Positions 26,151 through 35,220 of a stretch of DNA of 64,000 bases are shown here, piece after piece. How positions within the stretch are numbered: the first letter of the stretch is position 1; every line of letters starts with the position of its first letter. Made by a program: the position numbers and the translations under genes. The notes beneath the pieces are model-generated. The model searched no databases, was not told the origin of the DNA, and saw only the letters and a list, made by a program, of their open reading frames with translations. The stretch is taken from positions 3,236,501-3,300,500 of the forward strand of contig NZ_JACHJW010000001.1 of assembly GCF_014203835.1 (NCBI RefSeq). The letters are read 5' to 3'. The DNA comes from Micromonospora polyrhachis (GTDB lineage Bacteria > Actinomycetota > Actinomycetes > Mycobacteriales > Micromonosporaceae).

Positions 26151-27710
26151 GTGACCCAGGTCGGCGAAGGCCAGGAGGCGGATGGATCCGCCCCGCCGGT
26201 AATGACCTTCGGTACGCCCGCGGTCGGTGAGGTTCTTGCCGAGCGGTACGAGTTGGCCGAGCACATCAACGACGACAGCGCCGGCCGACAGGTGTGGCGG
26301 GGCGTCGACGTGGTGCTCCGCCGGCCGGTGGCGGTGGTGCTGCGGTACCCGGGTGGTGACTCGGCCAAGGAAATGTTGCAGGGTGCCGTTGCCGCCAGCC
26401 GCGTGATCCACCCCAACCTGGTCGGCGTCTACGACGCCATCGACGAGGAGGACCGCGCCTACGTCGTACGGGAATGGGTGAACGGCCGGTCGCTGCGTGA
26501 GTTGGTCGCCGAGGGGGTCCTCGATCCCGCTCGGGCCACCAGCATCGCCCACGCCGTCGCCGGTGCCATCGCCGCCGTACACACCACCGGGATGGTGCAT
26601 GGCAACATCCATCCGGGCACGGTGATGGTGGACAGCGACGGTCGCGTGGTGCTCGCTGACGGGCGCTCCGATGGTGCGGACACCCCGGAAACCGACGTAC
26701 GTGCCGTCGGCGGCATCCTCTACTTCGCACTCACCGGTCGCTGGCCGCACGCCGAGGCCTCGCTTACCTCCGGTTCGAGTGGTCGAGGCCGCTCGGCGCT
26801 GGCCGACGCGGTCCGCGACGGCAGCGGCGCAATCGCCGCACCACGCCAGGTCCGGGCCGGCGTTCCGACCTACCTCGACGATCTGACCATGGACCTGCTC
26901 GACTCCGAGCTCGCGGTGCCCGCCTCGGACGTACTGGCCGCGGAACTGGCCCGGCTCGACGCTCCCGCCGAGGAGCAGTACCTCGACACCGGACCACTGC
27001 GCTTCACAACCAGCACCGAGGCGATGCCGCCCCCGGTGAGCGGCGGTCGAAAACTCATTATCGGCATCGCCAGCCTGCTGGTCATCGCCCTGGTCGGCCT
27101 CTTCCTCGGCGTGCAGGCACTGAACAGCGACGACGACCAGCCCACCGCCGGGCCGACTCCCACGTCCGGCGCCGGTGACCCGTCCAGCGGCGCCCCCGCC
27201 CAACCGGTCGGCAAGCCCGAAAAGATCTCGCTCAGCGGCACCCAGGTACGGATCATCGATCCCGACGGCGACGGCAGCCGATCTGAGGTCAGGGGTGCTG
27301 AGAAGACCGTCGACGGCGACACCAACGAGGGCTGGTACACCGAGAGCTACCGGGGCCGTTCCAACTTCGGCAACCTCAAGCGGGGAATGGGCATCCTCAT
27401 CGACCTGCAACAGCCCCGCACCCTCAACTCCGTGCAGGTGCTGCTCTCCGCTCGGGGAGCCACCGCCCAACTGTTCACCGGCACCGTCAACCCACCGGCT
27501 ACCCAGGCCGGTGACAAGCAACTCGTGAGCACCTACCTGAAGAACCCGGTCGGTGTGCCGTTCGAGAACGCCGGATCCACCATGGACTTCAGCGCGTTCG
27601 ACCCGGACGCGAAATACCAGTACCTGCTGCTCTGGATCACCGATCTGCCGCTCGACGAGCCGGGCAGATACAAGATCGGCGTCCAGGAGATCACGGTCAT
27701 CGGGCTGTGA
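26151..27710 (+). CDS. MurJ-partner pseudokinase with transmembrane and extracellular domain
   Basis: A 519-aa membrane protein. Residues about 20-290 have a serine/threonine-kinase fold, but key residues are lost: the beta-3 lysine is Arg (AVVLRYPG), HRD is HGN (150-152) and the DFG region reads LADGRSDG. It should be inactive. A membrane helix follows (about 300-322, IIGIASLLVIALVGLFLGV), then a Pro/Thr/Ser linker and a C-terminal jelly-roll-like domain (TVDGDTNEGWYTESYRG onward). This matches the C-terminal half of mycobacterial MviN, whose phosphorylated pseudokinase recruits FhaA. The GTG at 26151 follows GGGAGGA; an ATG at 26100 is possible. Confidence 0.88.
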   Translation: MTQVGEGQEADGSAPPVMTFGTPAVGEVLAERYELAEHINDDSAGRQVWRGVDVVLRRPVAVVLRYPGGDSAKEMLQGAVAASRVIHPNLVGVYDAIDEEDRAYVVREWVNGRSLRELVAEGVLDPARATSIAHAVAGAIAAVHTTGMVHGNIHPGTVMVDSDGRVVLADGRSDGADTPETDVRAVGGILYFALTGRWPHAEASLTSGSSGRGRSALADAVRDGSGAIAAPRQVRAGVPTYLDDLTMDLLDSELAVPASDVLAAELARLDAPAEEQYLDTGPLRFTTSTEAMPPPVSGGRKLIIGIASLLVIALVGLFLGVQALNSDDDQPTAGPTPTSGAGDPSSGAPAQPVGKPEKISLSGTQVRIIDPDGDGSRSEVRGAEKTVDGDTNEGWYTESYRGRSNFGNLKRGMGILIDLQQPRTLNSVQVLLSARGATAQLFTGTVNPPATQAGDKQLVSTYLKNPVGVPFENAGSTMDFSAFDPDAKYQYLLLWITDLPLDEPGRYKIGVQEITVIGL

Positions 27711-27756
27711 CCACCCGGTCCTGGCAGGTCACCAGCCAACCGGCTGGGGGTCCGCC

Positions 27757-28701
27757 ATGACCGAACTCGCACCCTCCGGCCCGGACGGCGGGCCGGGTGA
27801 ACAGCCCACGACCGTGGGTCGGGCAACGGCCGGTGGTCCGCACCGGCTCGTCGACCTGACCGACGAGCAACTGCTCCGCGCACACGTCGACGGCGATCCG
27901 GACGCCTTCGCGCAACTCCTCCACCGACACCGCGACCGGCTCTGGGCGGTCGCGGTGCGCACCGTCTCCGACCGGGAGGAGGCAGCCGACGCGCTTCAGG
28001 ACGCACTGCTCTCCGCCCACCGGGCCGCTCCCCGGTTCCGGGGGGATGCCGCCGTCACCACCTGGCTACACCGGATCGTGGTCAACGCCTGTCTCGACCG
28101 GATCCGCCGCCGCCAGGCCCATCCCACCGTCCCGCTGCCCGACGGCTCCCGCCCGGCCGACTCCGACCGGTTCAGCGGAATCGAACCGGCCGCGCCCGCA
28201 CCGGACCACGACACCGCGCTCGTCGTCCGGCAGGCCCTGGCCGAGTTGCCCGTCGAGCAACGGACCGCCCTGATCCTGGTCGACGTCCAGGGCTACCCGG
28301 TCGCCGAGGTCGCGGTGATACTCGGGGTGGCCGAGGGCACCGTAAAGAGTCGATGCGCGCGGGGACGGGCCAGACTTGCCCAGATCCTCGGCCACCTACG
28401 TACGGGCCCGCCCCGTGAACGAGCCCCAGGATCCGGCAGTGACTCGGCCCGAGGGCACGGCAGTGACTCGGCCCGAGGGCACGGCAGTGACTCGGCCCGA
28501 GGGCACGGCAGTGACTCGGCCCGAGGGCCAGGTGGCGGCTCGGCAACGGAGCCCACCACGGCCCGCGCCACGGACATCCCCGTACCCGCCCGAGCCGGCA
28601 CCGACGTGCCTGCGGTCACCCTCGGGAACCCCGCACCCGGCAACCGCGTCCGATCAGGGTCAAGCCGGTCGGGACACGACGTCAGCCAGGAGGAAAAGTG
28701 A
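27757..28701 (+). CDS. sigM: ECF RNA polymerase sigma factor SigM
   Basis: A 314-aa ECF sigma factor. Region 2 covers about 40-110 (DPDAFAQLLHRHRDRLWAVA, DRREEAADALQD-like, TWLHRIVVNACLDRIRRRQ). Region 4 covers about 150-205 (LAELPVEQRTALILVDVQGY, VAVILGVAEGTVKSR). Beyond region 4 it has an unusual 100-residue tail with four GSDSARGH repeats. The ATG at 27757 is the family start. The gene lies 46 bp after the pseudokinase gene and overlaps the next gene by 4 nt (GTGA), which marks that gene as its probable anti-sigma factor. In mycobacteria sigM also sits between mviN and trxB. Confidence 0.92.
   Translation: MTELAPSGPDGGPGEQPTTVGRATAGGPHRLVDLTDEQLLRAHVDGDPDAFAQLLHRHRDRLWAVAVRTVSDREEAADALQDALLSAHRAAPRFRGDAAVTTWLHRIVVNACLDRIRRRQAHPTVPLPDGSRPADSDRFSGIEPAAPAPDHDTALVVRQALAELPVEQRTALILVDVQGYPVAEVAVILGVAEGTVKSRCARGRARLAQILGHLRTGPPRERAPGSGSDSARGHGSDSARGHGSDSARGHGSDSARGPGGGSATEPTTARATDIPVPARAGTDVPAVTLGNPAPGNRVRSGSSRSGHDVSQEEK
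28435..28530 (+). repeat. four 24-bp tandem repeats in sigM
   Basis: Four consecutive 24-bp units, nearly identical (GGCAGTGACTCGGCCCGAGG plus four bases), encode GSDSARGH three times and GSDSARGP once. They lie in the C-terminal extension, after the DNA-binding region. Confidence 0.95.
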
Positions 28702-29786
28702 CGGGGGGCCAGTTCGGGGAGGTCGACTTCGACCTGCTGGCCGACTATGTCGGCGGGGCGCTGGCCGGCACCCCCGGAGAGGCGGAGGTGGCCCGGCTGA
28801 TCGCCTCGAACACCACTTGGGCTCAGGCGTACGCCGAAGTCACCACCGCCGTCGACGCGGTCGGTGTCGACCTGGCGAGTTGGGGCGCCGTACCGGAGCC
28901 GATGCCGGACGCGGTGACGGCCCGACTCACCGCGGCCCTCGCGGAGGCCGTATCCCTCGCGGACGCACCGCTCGCGGAGGCCGTACCCCTTGCGGACGCG
29001 TCCCTCGCGGAGGACGCGAACTTCGCAAATGCCGCAGCCCTCGCGGACGTCACCACGGTACGGGCTCCGAGCCCGGCTACCGAGCCGGCCGACCCCGGCG
29101 AGCGCCCCGGCCGGCGACCGGCGGGCGCACCACATGGAGGCGTCGCATCCTCCGGGCCGGGCCGGGCCGCCCGCTCCCGGCGGCGATGGTCGCGGCTGGC
29201 CGGCCCGGTGGCGGTCGCCGCCGCCGTCACCGCGTTCGCCGGCTTCGGGCTTCCCCGACTCACCGGCTCCGACGGCGCGGACAGGTCCAGCGGAGCAGCG
29301 GTCAGCGGCCCAGGTGCCGAACGTGCCGAGGGCGACAGGACACCGGCCAACATCCTCGGCGCTCCGCAGGCTCCGGTGGATGCCGCCGCGATGACGTCGA
29401 CCTCCAGCGGCACCAACTACGCCGCCAGCACCCTTGCCGACCGGGTGGCCGCCCTGAGCGGGCAGCGGATCAACACGACGGAGACGGACTCCGGCGAGCA
29501 GCCCAACGGGACGCCCGAGCAGTCCCGAGCCGCCGGCGCGTACGGCCTGGAACGGCTCTCCGATCGAGGCGCGCTCACCGGCTGCCTCGACGCGGTGGCT
29601 CGCGCACACGGCGGCGCCGGCACGTTGACGGTGGATATCGTGGACTACGCCAAGTTCGAGGGCAGCCCCGCTCTGGTGATCTCCTTCACCGACCAGGCCG
29701 GTACGCGGTGGGCCTGGGCAGTCGGTCCCGAGTGTGGTCTGCCCAACGTCGGCACCGACGAGCGGCATCACACCCGGGTAGGGTGA
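28698..29786 (+). CDS. probable anti-sigma-M factor, single-pass membrane protein
   Basis: A 362-aa protein. The N-terminal cytoplasmic part (DFDLLADYVGGALAGTPGEA) has the character of an anti-sigma domain. It is followed by Ala-rich imperfect repeats (LAEAVSLADAP, LAEAVPLADAS), an Arg-rich stretch, and a membrane helix near 173-190 (LAGPVAVAAAVTAFAGFGL). The C-terminal extracytoplasmic domain (LERLSDRGALTGCLDAVARA onward) holds two cysteines. The GTG start overlaps the sigM stop, implying coupled translation. In mycobacteria Rv3912 occupies this place as the SigM antagonist. Assignment rests mainly on position. Confidence 0.75.
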   Translation: MTGGQFGEVDFDLLADYVGGALAGTPGEAEVARLIASNTTWAQAYAEVTTAVDAVGVDLASWGAVPEPMPDAVTARLTAALAEAVSLADAPLAEAVPLADASLAEDANFANAAALADVTTVRAPSPATEPADPGERPGRRPAGAPHGGVASSGPGRAARSRRRWSRLAGPVAVAAAVTAFAGFGLPRLTGSDGADRSSGAAVSGPGAERAEGDRTPANILGAPQAPVDAAAMTSTSSGTNYAASTLADRVAALSGQRINTTETDSGEQPNGTPEQSRAAGAYGLERLSDRGALTGCLDAVARAHGGAGTLTVDIVDYAKFEGSPALVISFTDQAGTRWAWAVGPECGLPNVGTDERHHTRVG

Positions 29787-29967
29787 TTCGACAGTCCCAG
29801 CGGGTATGGCCGTCCACGTGACGTGACCCACCGGATGACCGGCTCGGGAATCTCCGTCCATACGATGCTGTTCTGCTGTGCACGACCGGTGTCCCGCTGG
29901 ATACCGGTGACGAGCCGGTGCCGGTACGCCGTACTGGTGAGGAAGACACGACTATCGGGAGATGGCA

Positions 29968-30924
29968 GTGGACGAGGTCCGTAACCTGATCATCATCGGC
30001 TCAGGGCCGGCCGGATACACGGCGGCGGTCTACGCGGCACGGGCAAACCTCAAACCACTCGTCATCGAGGGTGTGCAGTCCGGTGGTGCGCTGATGACCA
30101 CCACCGAGATCGAGAACTTCCCGGGTTTCCCGGACGGAATCCTCGGCCCGGAGCTGATGGACTCGATGCGCAAGCAGGCCGAGCGCTTCGGTGCCGAGTT
30201 CATCACCGACGACGTGACCCGGGTCGAGTTGGTCGACACCGGTACGCCGGGATCGGCGGCGGCGAGCACCGTTTACGTGGGGGAGACCGCGTACCGCGCG
30301 AAGGCGGTCCTTCTCGCCACCGGTTCGGCGTGGCGGCCCCTCGGGGTCCCCGGTGAGCAGGAATACCTCGGCCGGGGTGTGTCGTCCTGCGCCACCTGCG
30401 ACGGGTTCTTCTTCCGTGGCCAGGACATCGTGGTGGTCGGTGGCGGCGACTCGGCGATGGAGGAGGCCACGTTCCTGACCAAGTTCGCCTCGTCGGTGAC
30501 CATCGTCCACCGGCGGGACGAATTCCGGGCCAGCCGGATCATGGCGGACCGGGCGCTCGGCAACGAGAAGATCCGGGTCGAGTGGAACAGCATCGTGGAG
30601 GAAATCCTCGGCGAGGACGGCAAGGTAGTCGGCATCCGGTTGCGTAACGTGCACACCGGCGAGGCGAAGACGCTGGACGTCAGTGGGGTCTTCGTGGCGA
30701 TCGGTCACGACCCGCGCAGCGAACTCTTCCAGGGACAGGTCGAGCTGGACGAGAGCGGCTACGTCAAGGTCGACGCGCCCGGGACCCGTACCAACGTGCC
30801 CGGGGTCTTCGCGGCCGGCGACCTGGTGGACCACACCTACCGCCAGGCCATCACCGCAGCCGGCACCGGCTGCGCCGCCGCACTGGACGCTGAGCGGTTC
30901 ATCGCGACGTTGGAAGAAGAGTAG
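29968..30924 (+). CDS. trxB: thioredoxin-disulfide reductase
   Basis: A flavoprotein that uses NADPH to reduce thioredoxin. The 318-aa protein has the FAD motif [15 protein letters not shown] near the N-terminus, the redox pair CATC (Cys141, Cys144), the NADPH motif [13 protein letters not shown], and a C-terminal FAD motif [16 protein letters not shown]. The GTG at 29968 is preferred over the ATG at 29962 because GGGAG lies 6 bases before it, whereas it nearly touches the ATG. trxA follows 47 bp downstream. Confidence 0.95.
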   Translation: MDEVRNLIIIGSGPAGYTAAVYAARANLKPLVIEGVQSGGALMTTTEIENFPGFPDGILGPELMDSMRKQAERFGAEFITDDVTRVELVDTGTPGSAAASTVYVGETAYRAKAVLLATGSAWRPLGVPGEQEYLGRGVSSCATCDGFFFRGQDIVVVGGGDSAMEEATFLTKFASSVTIVHRRDEFRASRIMADRALGNEKIRVEWNSIVEEILGEDGKVVGIRLRNVHTGEAKTLDVSGVFVAIGHDPRSELFQGQVELDESGYVKVDAPGTRTNVPGVFAAGDLVDHTYRQAITAAGTGCAAALDAERFIATLEEE

Positions 30925-30971
30925 GCAACGTCGAAAGACGAATAATCAGAAGTTGCCCGAGGAGGGTCTCA

Positions 30972-31295
30972 GTGGGAGCAGTAAAGCCGGTCACCGACGG
31001 TAGCTTCGTCGGCGACGTGCTTCAGTCCGACAAGCCGGTGCTGGTCGAGTTCTGGGCCGAGTGGTGCATGCCCTGCCGCAAGGTCGCGCCGCTGTTGGAG
31101 GAGATCGCTGGCGAGATGGGCGACAAGGTGTCGATCGTCAAGCTCAACATCGACGAGAACCCGGAGACGGCCCGGGCCTATCGGGTGATGTCCGTACCGA
31201 CCCTCACCGTGTTCAAGGGCGGGGAGCCGGTGCAGTCGGTCGCCGGAGCCAGGCCGAAGGGCACCCTGGTCAAGATGATCGAGGCGGCACTCTGA
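30972..31295 (+). CDS. trxA: thioredoxin
   Basis: A 107-aa disulfide reductant that would be reduced by the upstream TrxB. The fold is typical (VLVEFWAEWCMPCRKVAPLL, then VPTLTVFKGG with the cis-proline). The active site is WCMPC (Cys32, Cys35), not the usual WCGPC; a Met at that position can shift redox potential. The GTG start is preceded by GGAGGG. It forms a probable trxBA unit ending in a hairpin at 31395-31428. Confidence 0.94.
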   Translation: MGAVKPVTDGSFVGDVLQSDKPVLVEFWAEWCMPCRKVAPLLEEIAGEMGDKVSIVKLNIDENPETARAYRVMSVPTLTVFKGGEPVQSVAGARPKGTLVKMIEAAL

Positions 31296-31394
31296 CGATC
31301 TAGAAGGTCCGTCGACCGCCTCAACCAACTTGGGTGGTCCGCAGACCGCTCATCCGGCAGGGTGTCGTCACACCCCGCCCCGCATCGAACAGAC

Positions 31395-31428
31395 CTCGCG
31401 CCTGCGGCCAGTTGGCTGCGGGCGCGAG
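31395..31428 (+). terminator. hairpin after trxA
   Basis: An 11-bp stem (CTCGCGCCTGC against GCGGGCGCGAG, one G-U pair) with a 12-nt loop, about 100 bp past trxA. The rest of the 31296-31629 gap shows no gene; it should hold the promoter of the cwlM-like gene. Confidence 0.55.
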
Positions 31429-31629
31429 TCGTATCATCCAGCGGCCCGGTCGGCGAACCGCGCAGGCTTTCGCCGCATCGGCATCCGGCCAACCGGGAGC
31501 ACCGGCCATTACGTCACGGTACGCTCCCGGAAGCGTGCTCACAGCAAAGCTGGAGTCTGCGTCGCCGATCGGCGTACCACCGGCCGGGACGGGCCCCACC
31601 AGCAGAGAATCGTGCAGAGGGGGTCTTTC

Positions 31630-32811
31630 GTGCGTCCGATCCGACGAGGTGACCGCGGCCCTGCCGTCCAGGAGATTCGTGGCATCCTGGTCGGTCTCGA
31701 CCTGCTCGACACCGATCCCGTAGGGCCCAACGACGACCCTGTAGCGCCTGACGACGAGTTCGAGGCGAAAATCGAGCGTGCCGTACGCGCCTTCCAGCAG
31801 AGCCGAGGGCTGAGCGTCGACGGACAGGTCGGTGCGGAGACCTGGCGCGCGCTGGACGCCGCTCGGTGGCGGCTCGGCGCCCGTACGCTCTACCACGCCA
31901 TCCCCGACCCACTTACCGGCGAGGACGTCCGGTCGCTCCAGGAACGCCTGCTGGAGATGGGGTACGACGTCGGTCGGGCAGACGGCGTCTACGGTGCTCG
32001 GACGGCTCGGGCTGTGGCCCAGTTCCAACGGGAGGTCGGGCTGGCCACCTCGGACGGCGCGTGTGGGCCGCAGACGATGAACGCGCTACGCCGGCTGGGA
32101 CGCAAGGTGGTCGGCGGTCGGCCGCAGTGGCTTCGGGAAGCGGATGCATTTCGGCAGTCCGGCCCCACCCTGGTCGGCAAGGTGATCATCATCGACCCCG
32201 GCCACGGCTCAGCCGATCCCGGAGTGGTGGTCCCCGACGGCCACCTGCGCTGGACCGAGGCCGACCTCACCTACGACCTCGCCACCCGCCTCGAAGGGCG
32301 ACTCGGTGCCGCCGGCATGCGAGTACACCTCACCCGGGGCCCCGCGCCGGCCGCTTCCCTGCCAGACCTGGCCCGGGCGGAACTGGCCAACGAACTCGGC
32401 GGCGACCTCTTCATCTCCCTCCACGTCGACCGCCACGCCAATCCCGAGGCCAACGGGGTGGCCAGCTACCACTACGGCACGGACAACGGCGTCACCTCGA
32501 CAGTCGGCGAGCGGCTGGCCGACCTGGTCCGACGGGAGATCGTGGCCCGGACCGGAATGAACGACTGCCGTACCCACGCCAAGACCTGGGAATTGCTCCG
32601 CCTGACCCGGATGCCGGCGGTACGCGTCGACGTCGGCTATCTGACCTCGGCCACCGACCGTGACCGGCTCATCGACCCGCGTTTCCGAGACCGGGTCGTG
32701 GAGGCGATCGTCGCCGCCGTTCAACGGATGTACTACCCCGTCGAGCAGGACGTGCCGACTGGGTCGATCGACGTCAGCGAACTCCGGGCGGCGATGGCGG
32801 CCGGCCGCTGA
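31630..32811 (+). CDS. cwlM: CwlM-like amidase-fold protein with two peptidoglycan-binding domains
   Basis: A 393-aa protein without a signal peptide. Two PG_binding_1 domains (about 5-75 and 85-150, with GDRGPAVQEIRGIL and VRSLQERLLEMGYDVGRADG) precede an Amidase_3 fold (about 180-385). Zinc ligands look intact: His in DPGHGSADPG, Glu in WTEADL, His in FISLHVDRH. The usual catalytic Glu appears as Asp334 (VDVGYL). Mycobacterial CwlM, also next to trx genes, is a cytoplasmic activator of MurA rather than a hydrolase; missing export signal and changed residue fit that. The GTG at 31630 is the domain start. The stop lies in a repeat. Confidence 0.9.
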   Translation: MRPIRRGDRGPAVQEIRGILVGLDLLDTDPVGPNDDPVAPDDEFEAKIERAVRAFQQSRGLSVDGQVGAETWRALDAARWRLGARTLYHAIPDPLTGEDVRSLQERLLEMGYDVGRADGVYGARTARAVAQFQREVGLATSDGACGPQTMNALRRLGRKVVGGRPQWLREADAFRQSGPTLVGKVIIIDPGHGSADPGVVVPDGHLRWTEADLTYDLATRLEGRLGAAGMRVHLTRGPAPAASLPDLARAELANELGGDLFISLHVDRHANPEANGVASYHYGTDNGVTSTVGERLADLVRREIVARTGMNDCRTHAKTWELLRLTRMPAVRVDVGYLTSATDRDRLIDPRFRDRVVEAIVAAVQRMYYPVEQDVPTGSIDVSELRAAMAAGR

Positions 32812-32934
32812 GTTCGCCCCCCCCCGGCTGAGTTCGCCCCTGGGCCGGGTGGGCGTTATCCCAGACAAGCACGCCCCTCGGCCGAGTTCGCCCCTGGGCC
32901 GGGCGGGCGTCAGTCCCAGACAATGCGCGGCCCC
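32808..32934. repeat. direct repeats spanning the cwlM stop codon
   Basis: CTGAGTTCGCCCC, which includes the cwlM TGA, recurs 20 bp later after a run of nine C. That second copy extends to TGGGCCGGGTGGGCGT and CCCAGACAA. A third, similar copy starts near 32880 with a 54-bp period. The tract ends near the GNAT gene's stop. Confidence 0.88.
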
Positions 32935-32948
32935 GACTTATCCGGGGC

Positions 32949-33611
32949 TCAGCCGATCGTCGTGGACCGGGTCGCCGGCCGGACCGGCCGGAGCAGACTG
33001 TCCGGGCTCATCGAGCCGAGCAGCTTCTCCAGGGCGTACTCGACGTCGGACTTCCACGACAGCGCCGTACGCAACTCCAGTCGCAGCCGGGGATAGCGGG
33101 GGTGTTGCCGCACCGTCTTGAAGCCGACGGAGAGGAAGAAGTCGGCCGGGGCGACACATCCGCCGCGCCCTTCCCCCGCCTCCCCGAACTTGGCGTCGCC
33201 AAACGCCTCGATGGCCTTGATACCGCGCTTGGTGAGATCTCGGGCGACGCCCTGCACCAGCATCCGCCCCAAACCACCGCCGGAAAAGGCCGCCACGATG
33301 TGTGCCGTGGTGAGCAGAGCCGCGTCGGCGGAGACCGGTGAGGTGGGGAACGCCATCGACCGCGGCACGTAGGCGGGCGGGGCGTACATGACGAACCCGG
33401 CAGGCATTCCGTCGACGTAGGCCAGCTTGCCGCAGGAGCCCCACTCCAGGAGGGTCTGGGATACCCAGGCTTCCTTCTCCAAACCGGGATCGCCAGCCGT
33501 ACCGGCCCGTTCGGCCGCCACCGGATCCAGCTCCCAGTAGACGCACTGCCGGCACGGACGCGGCAGGTCTTCCAGCGTGTCGAGGGTCAGACTGACCAGA
33601 CGTCGCGACAT
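32949..33611 (-). CDS. GNAT family N-acetyltransferase
   Basis: A 220-aa probable acetyltransferase with unknown substrate. It starts MSRRLVSLTLDTLEDLPRPC with CRQCVYWE early on. The acetyl-CoA region reads AFSGGGLGRMLVQGVARDL, and IKAIEAFGDAKFGE follows in strand 5. A GNAT gene with this start is often found near parAB in actinomycetes, as I recall. The ATG at 33611 is chosen because the frame before it lacks coding character. It is convergent with cwlM. Confidence 0.82.
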   Translation of the reverse strand: MSRRLVSLTLDTLEDLPRPCRQCVYWELDPVAAERAGTAGDPGLEKEAWVSQTLLEWGSCGKLAYVDGMPAGFVMYAPPAYVPRSMAFPTSPVSADAALLTTAHIVAAFSGGGLGRMLVQGVARDLTKRGIKAIEAFGDAKFGEAGEGRGGCVAPADFFLSVGFKTVRQHPRYPRLRLELRTALSWKSDVEYALEKLLGSMSPDSLLRPVRPATRSTTIG

Positions 33612-33895
33612 TGGCGCATCCCCAAAGTATGGTCGGAGGCTGAAGCACCGTGAAGCATCGCCGCCTCCTTGCCCCCCGACGAGCGATCGTACGCTGGAAC
33701 CACCCGCTGTGGGAGAGGTTGGACGGTTTCGCACAGCTTCGGGTCGTGGCCAGCCGCAAAACCAGCAGGTCCGCGATGTGGACTGCCTCCGGTGCCGATG
33801 ACGCTGATCGCTGTTGCGGACTAGGATCGACAAACCAACGCTGTGCCGCCAGATTTGTCGGCCTGCCCAGCGACCCGCGTGATCGAGGTGATGTC

Positions 33896-35212
33896 ATGAC
33901 CGGCACGACGCTCGACGACTATACCGATCGCTACGCCCGGCGCGTCCGCGGTATGACGGCATCGGAGATCCGAGCTTTGTTCGCCGTAGCCAGCCGCCCG
34001 GAAGTGGTGTCGCTCGCCGGCGGTGCGCCGTACATCGCCGCGCTGCCGCTCGACGCGGTGGGCGAGATGCTGGGTCGACTCGCCGCCGAGCAGGGCACGA
34101 CCAGCCTCCAGTACGGCATCGGTCAGGGCACTCTCGAGTTGCGTGAGCGCATCTGCGAGGTAATGGCGCTTTCCGGCATCGACGTGAACTGTGGTGCCTC
34201 CCCGGAGGACGTGGTGGTGACCGTCGGCGGGCAACAAGCGCTCGACCTGGTCGCCCGGCTCTTCCTCGACCCGGGTGACGTCGTCCTGGCCGAGGGCCCC
34301 ACCTACGTCGGCGCCCTGGGGGTCTTCCAGGCCGCCCAGGCGCAGGTGGTGCACGTACCGATGGACGACGACGGCCTGGTGCCCGAGGCGCTGGAGGCGG
34401 CCATCGCCGAGGTGGCCCGCTCCGGCCGCCGGGCCAAGTTCCTCTACACGATCCCGACCTTCCAGAACCCGACCGGCGTGACGCTAACCGACGAGCGGCG
34501 GGAACGGGTGCTCGACATCTGCGAGCGGGCCGGCCTGCTGGTGGTCGAGGACGACCCGTACGGGCAGCTCGGCTTCGACGGTGACGCGCCGGCCCCGCTG
34601 CGCGCCCGCCGCCGGGATGGTGTCTTCTACCTGAGCACCTTCTCCAAGACCTTCGCCCCCGGGCTGCGGGTGGGTTGGATCCTCGCGCCGCACGCGGTAC
34701 GGGACAAGCTGGTCATCGCCAGCGAGGCGCAGATCCTGTGCCCCAGCAACTACGCCCAGGCCGCGGTGTCCACCTACCTGTCGACCATGCCGTGGCGGGA
34801 GCAGCTCAAAACCTACCGCGAGATCTACGGGGAACGCCGGGACGCGTTGCTGGCGGCCCTGGCCGATTTGATGCCGTCCGGCACCACCTGGACCGAGCCC
34901 AAGGGTGGACTCTTCGTCTGGGCGTCCCTGCCGGACGGGCTGGACGCGAAGGCGATGATGCCGCGTGCCATCACCGCCCGGGTGGCCTACGTGCCCGGCA
35001 CCGGTTTCTACGCCGACGGCTCCGGAGCCGGGAACATGCGGCTCAATTTCTCGTTCCCGCCGCCGGAGCGGATCCGCGAGGGGGTCCGTCGGCTGGCCAG
35101 CGTGATGGAGCAGGAGATGGCGATGCGCCAGGTCTTCGGCCCGGTGGCACGACCGTCCCATCGCCGTCGTGGGCAGGCCGGGGCGGACGTGCCAGGTCCC
35201 GACTTGGCATGA
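33896..35212 (+). CDS. PLP-dependent aminotransferase, class I/II
   Basis: A 438-aa fold-type I aminotransferase. Visible are SLAGGAPYIAALPLD near the N-terminus, VTVGGQQALDLVARLFLDPG, YTIPTFQNPTGVTL, VEDDPYGQLGF, the PLP-lysine motif STFSKTFAPGLRVGW, and MRLNFSFPPPERI. This matches the 2-aminoadipate/aromatic aminotransferase-like group that lacks the MocR HTH domain. The ATG at 33896 gives a proper N-terminus. Its stop overlaps an ATGA that can start the next gene, suggesting a two-gene unit. Confidence 0.92.
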   Translation: MTGTTLDDYTDRYARRVRGMTASEIRALFAVASRPEVVSLAGGAPYIAALPLDAVGEMLGRLAAEQGTTSLQYGIGQGTLELRERICEVMALSGIDVNCGASPEDVVVTVGGQQALDLVARLFLDPGDVVLAEGPTYVGALGVFQAAQAQVVHVPMDDDGLVPEALEAAIAEVARSGRRAKFLYTIPTFQNPTGVTLTDERRERVLDICERAGLLVVEDDPYGQLGFDGDAPAPLRARRRDGVFYLSTFSKTFAPGLRVGWILAPHAVRDKLVIASEAQILCPSNYAQAAVSTYLSTMPWREQLKTYREIYGERRDALLAALADLMPSGTTWTEPKGGLFVWASLPDGLDAKAMMPRAITARVAYVPGTGFYADGSGAGNMRLNFSFPPPERIREGVRRLASVMEQEMAMRQVFGPVARPSHRRRGQAGADVPGPDLA

Positions 35213-35220
35213 TCTTCCCC

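Noticed and set aside
28435-28530. Possible CRISPR array
   Set aside because: Units are contiguous with no spacers and lie in frame within sigM. No array with spacers was seen anywhere in the window, and no cas gene.
28293-29861. 522-aa minus-strand open frame
   Set aside because: Antisense to sigM and the anti-sigma gene; its repeats only mirror the sigM repeats.
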